Assembly (NCBI GenBank): GCA_003694775.1
Contig: RFJV01000009.1
Coordinates: forward strand, 1 to 15,396
From: Chloroflexota bacterium
Lineage (GTDB): Bacteria > Chloroflexota > Anaerolineae > 4572-78 > J111
Length of the DNA: 15,396 nucleotides
Direction: 5' to 3'
How positions within the stretch are numbered: the stretch's first letter is position 1; every line of letters begins with the position of its first letter. The notes below the pieces were generated by a model. It did no database searches and was not told where the DNA came from. It worked only from the letters and a program-made list of their open reading frames with translations. Below, in pieces: positions 1-8,800 of the stretch. The position numbers and the translations under genes are program-made.

Positions 1-2401
1 CCGCCGCTTCCAGCGCAGACACCTCCCGGTCGCGGCGATGGTAGCCGAACGCCTCGACCATCTCCCGGACTGCGGCCAGTATACTGCGGGCCGCGGCGGT
101 TTGCCCCTGGGCGGCCAGAAGCGCGGCCTGGGCCAGGCGGGCGTCGGCCTGAAAAATCTTCATCCCCACCCGGTCTGCCGCAGATTGGGCTTCGTCGATG
201 TCGGCCTGGGCCTCGGCCCAGCGACCCAGCAGGCGGTGCCATTCGGCGCGGGCCAGCAGGGCCGGCGGAAGCAGTTCGACCGCCCCTTCCTGCCGGAGTG
301 TTTTCACCGCCTGGTGCAGATGCTGGCCGGCCGCGTCCAGACCCCGCTTGTGCGCCTGCCGCGCCGATGCCGACAGCACCAGCCGCGGCGCGTCGACCGG
401 ACCGTCTTCCGCTTTGGCCGCGGCCAGCAACGCCCGCCCCATCGTCAGACGGTCCAGGGCCGCGTCCTGGGTCCACTTGTTGGCGCGGGCAATTTCCAGC
501 GTGCGTTCGGCCCGCTGGCGGGCTTCTTCAAACTCTCCCAGGGTCAGCAGTAGGTCGCAGTACTGGTAGCCGCGGCGAGAGTACAGCACAGGATGGTCAA
601 TCTGAAGCCGGCGCTGGCGTTTTTCTGCCTCGGCAAAGGCCGACCGGGCCTCCTCAAGCTGGCCAGCCTGGTGCAGGGCATCGCCCAATCCGGCGTGGGC
701 AATCATCTGCTGAACCTGGTCGCGGGCACTCCGGGCGCGAGCCACGCTGTCTTGGGCCTGCGCCACCGCCGACGGGATGTCGCCCAACAGCAGGCAAAGC
801 TGGCTCAACTGCCCCGCGGCAATGGAGACTTCCTTCCATTTTTTCTTTCCAGCGTAGAGCTTGATGGCCGCCTCCAGCACCTGGCGGGCCTCGTCCAGCC
901 GGCCCAGGGCGCGCAGGGCGGACGCGGTCCAGCTCAGGGCCGTAGCCTGGTTCACCTTCGGCAGGGTGGGCGACGGTTCCTGCCACGGTTTGCGGAATAG
1001 GTTAGCCAGCGCGGCCAGGTCGGCCCCGTAGGCGCCCAGCACCCGCGCCGTGTAAAATTCCTGCTGGCGGGCGATGCGCTCCCAGTAGATTTCTTCCATC
1101 ACATACTGGGCCTCCCCCGCCCGACAGCCGTGGGCCAGAGCGTGGTAAAGCGGCGTCAGTTCGGCCAGGGTATCCGGATACTGCTCGGTGACGGCCTTGT
1201 AATACTTGTACAGCCGCTGGTGTCCCTGCACCCAGGCGCGGGGGAACCGGTCTGCCAGGCGCAGGGCAAAGTAGCGCCGCACCAGCGGGTGTGTATCCAG
1301 GGGCGGCTCTCCCTCATCTTCGGCAGTGGTTGCCGGCGGCAGAAGCAGGTTGGCCTGCCTCAGCCGGTCGACCGCCTGCTCCCAGACCTCGTAACGGCGC
1401 GGGCGGGCCTTGCGGCTGGGAATCAGGCCCAGTACCCGTTCCTCGGAAATGTGGAAGAAAGCCTCGGTCAGGCCGGGGATGGCCGGCGGGGTGCGGGTGA
1501 GCACCTCCATACTGTACCGGTCTGCCGGGCGAAGGTACAGCCCCAGGATGTAGAGCAGGTTCAGCTCCGGACTGCCGGCCAGATGGGCTTCAAACGCGGC
1601 CAGCACGCGGCGGGCCTGCCGGCCTCGGGCCTCGCCTTCCGGCAGAGGGATGGCCGATTCCAGCCGCTCCAGGTCGCCGCTGAGCGCGGTCTGCACAAAG
1701 CCGGCCAGCAGGGTCAGGGCCAGGGGGTCGCCCTGGAATTCCCGGCTGACCTGCCGCAGGCGGGTCTCATCGGCAGACAGGCCGTGTGCCCGCAGGAGCG
1801 CGGCCCCGGCTTCGTCCGGCAGGGGTTCAAGGGGCAGGGTGGCCGCGGGGGGGCGGTCCAGCGCCGGCAGATTGGTGACCGGCAGGCGGCTGGTCAGAAT
1901 GCACAGCCCGGGGTTTTCTTTGACCAGCTCATCGAGCAGGGTGTACAGGGCCGGGTCCTTGATGGCTCCCGCGTCTGGCCCGTCGGGGGTTTGCATGAGT
2001 TCCAGACCGTCCAGCACCAGCAGGGTGCGCTGTTTGCGCAGTAGCTCCGCCAGCCGGCGGCCCTTGTCCCAGGCCGCGCCGCGGCTGGGGTATTTGTCGC
2101 CGAAGCGCCGCAGGGCGTCGTCAAAGAAAAAGTCCGCCGATACGGTCTGGTTGGCGCCGGTCCCCTGGCTGAAGAACGACCAGCCGTACACGCGCACGGT
2201 ATTGGGCAGGGAGGGAAGTTTGCGGGCCAGCCAGGCATTGACCAGGGCAGACTTGCCCAGCCCGTCTTCGCCCAGGATGGTCAGCACAGTACAGCCGGGG
2301 TCCGCCCAGGCCGCATCCAGGCGGGCCAGCTCCGCCTCGCGACCGAGAAGCAGGTCGGTGGTAGAGGGAAGGGTAGCAAGAGTCAGCGTCGTCGCAGGCA
2401 T
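1..2401 (-). CDS. STAND (NB-ARC-like) ATPase with C-terminal TPR repeats, 3' end outside the window
   Basis: The frame is open from an ATG at 2401 to the left edge (800 codons, no stop). GGAG lies 5 nt upstream of the ATG. Walker A is GEDGLGKS (residues 44-51). A conserved WSFFSQGT block follows at 74-81. Walker B is LLVLD (127-131) and a sensor-like ILTSR lies at 168-172. Next come a winged-helix-like part with a THPLVRRYF motif and, from about residue 430, alanine/leucine-rich helical repeats typical of TPRs, including a GYQYCDLLL block near 612-620. This order matches a known family of bacterial STAND NTPases with TPR sensors, often fused to TIR or other effectors and in some cases linked to phage defence or signalling. 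Here the NTPase begins almost at residue 1, so no N-terminal effector is present; one could lie beyond the edge. The partner or ligand cannot be read from the sequence. The family call is solid, the biological role is not. Confidence 0.85.
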   Translation of the reverse strand, partial: MPATTLTLATLPSTTDLLLGREAELARLDAAWADPGCTVLTILGEDGLGKSALVNAWLARKLPSLPNTVRVYGWSFFSQGTGANQTVSADFFFDDALRRFGDKYPSRGAAWDKGRRLAELLRKQRTLLVLDGLELMQTPDGPDAGAIKDPALYTLLDELVKENPGLCILTSRLPVTNLPALDRPPAATLPLEPLPDEAGAALLRAHGLSADETRLRQVSREFQGDPLALTLLAGFVQTALSGDLERLESAIPLPEGEARGRQARRVLAAFEAHLAGSPELNLLYILGLYLRPADRYSMEVLTRTPPAIPGLTEAFFHISEERVLGLIPSRKARPRRYEVWEQAVDRLRQANLLLPPATTAEDEGEPPLDTHPLVRRYFALRLADRFPRAWVQGHQRLYKYYKAVTEQYPDTLAELTPLYHALAHGCRAGEAQYVMEEIYWERIARQQEFYTARVLGAYGADLAALANLFRKPWQEPSPTLPKVNQATALSWTASALRALGRLDEARQVLEAAIKLYAGKKKWKEVSIAAGQLSQLCLLLGDIPSAVAQAQDSVARARSARDQVQQMIAHAGLGDALHQAGQLEEARSAFAEAEKRQRRLQIDHPVLYSRRGYQYCDLLLTLGEFEEARQRAERTLEIARANKWTQDAALDRLTMGRALLAAAKAEDGPVDAPRLVLSASARQAHKRGLDAAGQHLHQAVKTLRQEGAVELLPPALLARAEWHRLLGRWAEAQADIDEAQSAADRVGMKIFQADARLAQAALLAAQGQTAAARSILAAVREMVEAFGYHRRDREVSALEAA

Positions 2402-2419
2402 AGAGTCTCCATTGGTGGT

Positions 2420-2499
2420 GAGTTTGTGAGTTAATGAGTTAGAGAGTTTGTGAGTTAGAGAGTTTGTGAGTTTGTGAGTTGGGGAGTTGCTGAGTTGAA
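2420..2499. repeat. Ten tandem degenerate octamers GAGTTNNN
   Basis: Reading from 2420, every eighth base starts GAGTT followed by three variable bases: TGT, AAT, AGA, TGT, AGA, TGT, TGT, GGG, GCT, GAA. That is 10 units in 80 bp with no slippage of the period. The array starts 18 bp upstream of the STAND gene start, so it lies in that gene's 5' region (as NNNAACTC on its coding strand). TGT and AGA recur as the third part of the unit, consistent with expansion followed by drift. No function is known to me. Confidence 0.9.
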
Positions 2500-2507
2500 A
2501 GGCTGAC

Positions 2508-2558
2508 AATTTCCAATCCCCAATCTCTAATCTCCCAATCTCTAATCACCCAATCCCC
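2508..2558. repeat. Degenerate heptamer array AATCYYY
   Basis: Seven consecutive units begin AAT: AATTTCC, AATCCCC, AATCTCT, AATCTCCC, AATCTCT, AATCACCC, AATCCCC. Five are 7 bp and two are 8 bp. The same unit recurs at 9923-9957 and 12028-12041. On the minus strand it reads as purine-rich GGAGATT or GGGGATT. It resembles the short tandemly repeated repetitive sequences known in cyanobacteria in its period, but the sequence differs. Confidence 0.85.
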
Positions 2559-2623
2559 ACCAATTTTACTAGCTCCCGCTCTATCGGCCAAAAAGTTGGA
2601 GGTGCATTTCAATTATATGGTTC

Positions 2624-2669
2624 GTAGCCCCGGCATCCCCATGCCGGGGCATAGGGATGCCCTGACTAC
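2624..2669. repeat. REP-like paired hairpins with GTAG and CTAC at the outer edges
   Basis: GTAG (2624-2627) overlaps by one base a perfect inverted repeat, GCCCCGGCAT (2627-2636), loop CCCC, ATGCCGGGGC (2641-2650). A second perfect hairpin, GGGCAT (2647-2652), AGGG, ATGCCC (2657-2662), overlaps it and is followed after TGA by CTAC (2666-2669). A GTAG tetranucleotide at the foot of a GC-rich palindrome, with an inverted copy ending in CTAC, is the layout of REP/BIME elements mobilised by TnpA-REP (Y1) transposases. No such transposase is in the window. There is no T-run, so a simple terminator is less likely. Confidence 0.55.
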
Positions 2670-2763
2670 CACAAAACTGAAACGTGTCAAAAAATTGGGA
2701 ACTCCTTGCCGTTCTGCGGCGTCTATGTATCATGGAGATAGGGAAACAGGGAGATTCAAGATT

Positions 2764-2798
2764 CATCCTTCATCCTTCATCCCTCATCCCTCATCCTC
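2764..2798. repeat. Five tandem heptamers CATCCYY
   Basis: The units are CATCCTT twice, CATCCCT twice, then CATCCTC, continuing into a pyrimidine-rich stretch up to about 2815. The array lies in the 5' region of the macroglobulin gene, just upstream of its ribosome binding site. Its complement (RGGATG type) resembles the GGGATGT units at 12001-12028. Confidence 0.85.
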
Positions 2799-2835
2799 CC
2801 TCCCGTCTCCCATCCTGCACTAAAGGAGAACTGTT

Positions 2836-5800
2836 ATGCCCAAGCTTAGCTCACCGGTAGTCGAGGCTGTTCTGCCGCCGGTCTGGTACGTGATTCTGGC
2901 CGGACTGGTCATCTTGCTGGCGGCCTGCGCCGGCGGCAATGATGGGATTGCCGCCAGCGGCGCGGACCAGCCCCCGCCGACCGCCACCCCCACCGCTACA
3001 CCGACCCCGCCGCCGCCACCGCCCAAAGTGGAATACCAGCCGGTGTCGCTGAACACGGTGTCGCCCATTGTGGTCCAGCGCTACCCCCGCCGCGGGGAAG
3101 AACTGCCGCCGGACGCGGCTATCGAACTGGTTTTTGACCGCCCGATGGACCGGGATGCGGTTGCCGCGGCCTTTTCCCTGCAGAAAGCCGCGGAACCGCC
3201 CCAGCCGGTCCAGGGCGATATCTCCTGGACAGACCCGCGCACGATGCGCTTCACCCCGGCTCAGCCGCTGGAGCGGGCCGCGGTGTATGACGCCATCCTC
3301 ACCCAGACCGCCCGCGCCGAAGACGGCGCGCCCCTGGCCGAGCCGTTCACCTTCCGTTTTACCACGGTCGGCTTTCTGGAGGTGGCCCAGGTGATTCCCG
3401 CGGACGGCACTGCCGATGTTGAAACCGCGCCCACCATCACCGTCATCTTCAACCGGCCGGTAGTCCCGCTGACCTCGCTGGAGCAGGCCAAAGACCTGCC
3501 CAACCCGCTGGCGCTGGACCCGCCCGTCGAGGGGCAGGGCGAGTGGCTGAACACATCTATCTTTGTTTTCCGGCCCGATGAGGCCCTGCCCGGCGGCGTC
3601 ACTTTTACGGCCCGCGTCAAGGCCGGCCTCACCGATGTCACCGGTCAGGCGGTGCTGGCCGATGATTTCACCTGGCGGTTCACCACCCAGCCGCCGCAGG
3701 TGGTCCACACCCAGCCGAAAGATGCCAGCACTCTGGTCCCGGTTGACACAGCCATCCGGATTACCTTCAACCAGCCGGTTGACCCGCAGTCTGCGCAGGC
3801 CGCGTTCGAGCTGAGCAAAACCGGCTTGCTGGGCCAGTCTGTGCCCGGCCAGTTCCGCGTGGACGGCCCTACCCTGGTCTTCACCCCCACCGACCGGCTG
3901 GAATTCGACGCGACCTACCAGGTAACAATCAAGGCCGGCGTTACCTCCACCGCCGGCGGGCAGGGGATGCCCCAGCCGTACAGCTTCCGCTTCACCACCG
4001 TACCCCTGCCGCGGGTGGTCGGCACAGACCCCCAGGATGGCGAGCGGAATGCGCCGCCTCACACGGCTTTCCGCATTCTGTTCAACACGCCCATCAATCC
4101 GGATACGGTGATGGACCACGTGGAATTTACCCCCCCCATCACCCCCACCCAGGTGTATACCTACTACTCGCCGTGGGACAGTTCCTTTACCATTGATTTT
4201 GGGGCCAAGCCTTCCACCGATTACCTGGTGCGCATCACGCCCGGCATTGAGGACCCGTACGGCAACAAGACCCGCGAGAATCTGACCGTCCGCTTCCGCA
4301 CCCGCGCCCTGCCGCCGGTGTTTGCCCTCCGCACACCCGACATCGTTGCCACCTACGATGCCGACCTGCCGGCCCGGCTTCTGGTCGGGTTTATCAATGT
4401 GACCCGCCTGGACCTGCGCCTCTACCGCCTGGACCCGCGGCAGGTCACCACGCCGCCGGGGAATTGGTATGATTTCAGCCCGGACAGCACCGCCCTCATC
4501 CGCCAGTGGCAGGAGCGGCTGGAAGCCCCGGCCAATCAGCAGTCCTACCACGTCCTCAACCTGGCCGAAGGCGACGGCAGGCTGGAGCCGGGCCTCTACT
4601 GGCTGGAAGCCGATTCGCCCGACCTGCCCCAACAGCGCGGGCGCTACAACAGCCGCCATCTGCTGGTGGTCAGCCGGCTCAACCTGACCCTCAAGGCCGG
4701 CGAACAGGAGGCTCTGGTCTGGGCCACCGACCTGGCCGGCGGGGAGCCGGTTCCCGGCCTGGACGTGACTTTCTTTGACGACAGCGGCCAGCGGCTGGGC
4801 ACAGCCACCACCGACGCCGATGGTCTGGCCCGGCTGGCGCTGGGGCCGCGGCCCAACCGCCGCACTGTTCTGGCCGCGGTTCTGCCCACCAATGGACAGC
4901 CCTTTGCCGCAGTCTCGGAAAACTGGGCGCGGGGTATCAGCCCTTACGAGTTCGGGGTGGATACGGTGTACACCCTGCCCCGCTTTGCCGTCCATACCTA
5001 CACCGACCGGCCTATCTACCGGCCCGGCCAGACGGTCTACTTCAAGGGCATCGTCCGCAGTGAGGATGACGCCAGCTTCCGCCTGCCCGACCGCCGCGTC
5101 CAGGTGACCGTGCAGAACGCGGCCTACGAAACCATCTTCGACCAGCAGGTCGGCCTGAACGCCAACGGAACCTTCAAGGGGCAGGTCGACCTGCCGCCCG
5201 ACGCGCCCCTGGGCCAGTACACCCTGTCCGTTCAGGTGGACGACCATTACCACCAGTCTTTCTTCCAGGTGGCGGCCTACCGGCCTCCGGAGTTTGAGAC
5301 CACGGTAGAGCTTTCGGCGGCGGAACTGCGCCGGGGCGAGGATTTTTCGGCCACGATTAACGCGGCCTACTTCTTCGGCGGGCCGCTGGCCAACGCGCCC
5401 GTCACCTGGAACCTGGTGGCCGAAAGCTACCGCTTTGACCCGCCCCAGCTGAGCGGCTACACCTTCACCGACTCCGATGACCCTTACGTCTGTCTGCGGT
5501 GCTGGTGGTATCCCCAGGAAACGGTGGTCGAAACTCTGCTCAGCGGAAGCGGCGTGACCGATGCCGCCGGGCAGTTGGTGGTCAACCTGAAGGGGGATGA
5601 AATTGAGCAGAAACTGGCCGCCGGAAGCTACCGCCTGACCCTGGAGGCCACCATCACCGGGCCGGACAATCAGGTCATCTCCGGGCGCAGTAGTCTGGTG
5701 TATCACCGCGGGGATTACTACATCGGCCTGCGCGCCCAGGAGTACGTGGCCCGTGCCGGCCGCGAAACCGGCATCGACCTGGTGGCAGTGGACTGGGCCG

Positions 5801-8800
5801 GACAGCGCCAGCCGGAAAGAAAGCTTGACATCCAGATTGTGCGCTACGAGTGGGTCAACACGTTTGTGGAAACCGAATCCGGCGGCTATTGGGAGTACCA
5901 GACCCAAAAGGAGCTGGTCGACCGGCAAACCGTGACCACCGATGCCAACGGCGAGGCCGAAGTCCGCTTTACCCCGTCCAGGGGGGGAAGCTACCGGGTG
6001 ATTGCCCAGGACGCGGCCACCCTCAACACCGCTGACCCGCCCGTTTCGCCGATTCGTTCGTCGGTCTTTATCTGGGTAGCCGGCGATGAGTACGTCTCGT
6101 GGCGGCGGGAAAACACCAACCGCCTGACCCTCATCAGCGACAAGGTCGAGTACGCGCCCGGTGAGACCGCGGAAATCCTGATACCTTCGCCCTTCAGCGG
6201 GCCGCAGACCGCGCTGGTCACGGTGGAGCGGGGGCACATCCTCCAGCAGGAGGTCATCCGGCTAACCGGAAGCAGTACGGTGTACCGTTTGCCCATCACC
6301 GAGGCGCATACGCCCAATATCTACCTGTCGGTGGTGCTCCTGCAGGGCCGCGAAGGCCCGGCTGAGGGCGACCAGCCCCGGCTGGCCGATTTCCGGCTGG
6401 GCATCCTGCCCATCGACGTGACCCTGGTCCGCCCGCGGCTGAAAATCACCCTGACCCCCAGCGTGCCCCAGGCCGAGCCGGGAGCCGAGGTAGACTACCT
6501 GGTGCAGGTCACAGACGTGCAGGGCCAGCCGGTGGCCGCGGAGCTGTCGCTGGACCTGGTGGACAAAGCCGTGCTCACTCTCCAGCCTCGCCAGCCAGAG
6601 GCGATTGTGGACGCCTTCTACGGTCGCCGGGGGCTGGGCATCAACACCGCCTTGAGTCTGTCCCTGTCGATGAACCAGCTTCTGCTCCAGCAGGTGGAAG
6701 ACCTGAACCTGGAGACCGAGGTCGTGGCTATGGCGGCGGAAGAAGGTCTGGCTCAGGCGGGGCCGATGCCAACCGCGCCGCCTGCACCGGCAATGGAAGC
6801 CGCGCCGGTGGAAAAAATGGCCGTGGCCGAAGCACCGGCAGACGAAGCCCGCGCCGCTCTGCCGCCCGGCCTGGAAGTGCGGGAGGAGTTCAGCGATACG
6901 GCCTATTGGAACCCCGTGGTGGTCACCGATGACCGCGGGGAGGCGCAGGTCAGCTTGACCCTGCCCGACAACCTGACCACCTGGGTGATGCGCGGGGTCG
7001 GCGTAACGGGCGATACCCGCGTGGGCGAGGCCGAAGTGGAGCTGGTCTCGACCAAACCCCTGCTCATCAGACCGGTGACGCCCCGCTTCCTGGTGGTCGA
7101 CGACCGGGCGCAGGTGGCGGCCAATGTCAGCAACAATACGGATGACCCCCTGACCGTGCAGGTCACCCTGGCCGCGGAAGGCGTCAACCTGCTGGACAGT
7201 GCGGCCACGCAGACGGTGGAGCTGGCCCCGCGGTCGGAAGCGGGCGTTACCTGGAATGTGCAGGCCAGCGACGTGCCGACCGTAAGCCTGGTGTTTGCCG
7301 CGGTCAGCGCGGATGGCCGCTACACCGACGCGGCCAAACCCCGCCTGACCACCGGCCCGGATGGCTCTCTGCTGGTCTTCCGCTACACCGCGCCCGACAT
7401 TGTGGGCACGGGCGGCCAGCTAACCGCCGCCGGAAGCCGCACCGAGGTCATTGCCCTGCCGCCCAACGTGGACACCCGCCGCGGTTCGCTGGACATCCAG
7501 CTTGACCCCAGCCTGGCCGCGGGTATGCGGGACGGTCTGCGCTACCTGGAGCATTTCGAGTACGAATGCACCGAGCAGACCGTCAGCCGCTTCCTGCCCA
7601 ACGTGCTGACCTACGACGCCCTGCAAAGGTTGGGTATCGAAAACAAGGAGCTGGCCGACCGCCTGCCCGGCCTGCTGGATGAGGGGCTGGAGAAGCTGTA
7701 CCGCCGCCAGAACCCCGATGGCGGCTGGGGCTGGTGGCAGGCCCAGGAAAGCAATGTGTACATCAGTGCCTACGTGGTCTTTGCCCTGACGCGGGCACAG
7801 CAGGCCGGGGTGGACGTGTCGGCAACGGTGCTGGCAAACGGGCAGAACTACCTGCTCAGCCAGCTTCCCGGCAGTTTCGACCTGCGCCGGATGGACACCT
7901 ACGAGGCCAACCGGTACGCCTGGGTGCTGTACGTCCTGGCCGAAGGCAACACCGCGCCGCCCTCAGCGCTGGCGGGGCTGGTGGAGGCCCGAAGCAAGCT
8001 GTCGCACTATGCCCGGGCCTACCTGGCCCTGGCTCTGCACCTGTCGGACCCGGCGGCCTATGAGGACGAGATTGCCACGCTTCTGTCTGACCTGCAGAAC
8101 GCGGCTATTCTCTCCGCCACGGGCGCGCACTGGGAAGAATCCCGGCCCGACTGGTGGGCGATGAACACCGATACCCGCTCCACCGCCATTGTGCTGGACG
8201 CCCTGGCCCGGCTGGACCCGCAGAACGAGCTGATTCCCAACGTGGTTCGCTGGCTGATGGTGGCTCGCCGGGGCGGCATCTGGGAGACCACCCAGGAAAC
8301 TGCCTGGGCGCTCATCAGCCTGACCGACTGGATGGCCCAGACGGGTGAACTGCAGGCCGACTACGATTACTCGGTCTTCCTGAACGAAGAGGAGCTGGCT
8401 TCGGGTCGGGCCACACCGGAGACGGTGCAGGAGAGCGTCAAGCTGTCGGTGCCCATTGCCGACCTGCTGACCGAGACCGGCAACCTGCTGACCGTGGCCC
8501 GCGCCGACGGCAACGGGCGGCTGTACTACACTGCCCACGCCTCCATCTATCTGCCGGTGGAGGAGATTGAGCCGGCAGAGCGGGGCATCATCGTTCGGCG
8601 GGAGTACCGTTTGCAGTCCTGCCTGGATGAACAGGCCGGGGACAAAAGCGTGACCTGCCCCGAAGTGCGCGAGGCCCGGCTGGGGGATGTCATCCAGGTT
8701 AAGCTGACCATCATCGCCCCGAACGACCTGTACTACGTGGTGGTGGAAGACCCCCTGCCCGCGGGCGCCGAAGCCATCGACCCCGGCCTGGCGACTACCA

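Larger units (their letters stand above)
2402..2835. other. Divergent spacer between the STAND gene and the macroglobulin gene
   Basis: This 434-bp stretch has no convincing gene. It holds, in order, an octamer array, a heptamer array, a GTAG-flanked hairpin pair and a second heptamer array (listed separately). Its 3' end carries AAAGGAGA (2822-2829), a strong ribosome binding site 6 nt before the ATG at 2836. I found no good -35/-10 pair for either flanking gene. Confidence 0.7.

Noticed and set aside
1130..2044. Plus-strand frame of 304 codons opposite the STAND gene
   Set aside because: Its composition is that of a complement of a GC-rich gene (glycine, glutamine and arginine rich), with no motif; the minus strand has Walker A and B motifs.
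2420..2558. A CRISPR array
   Set aside because: The units are 7-8 bp and contiguous, with no 20-50 bp repeats or unique spacers and no cas genes.
2851..6237. Antisense open frame of 1128 codons opposite the macroglobulin gene
   Set aside because: It has no family motif or ribosome site and follows the codon bias of the clearly real sense gene; long antisense frames are common in GC-rich DNA.
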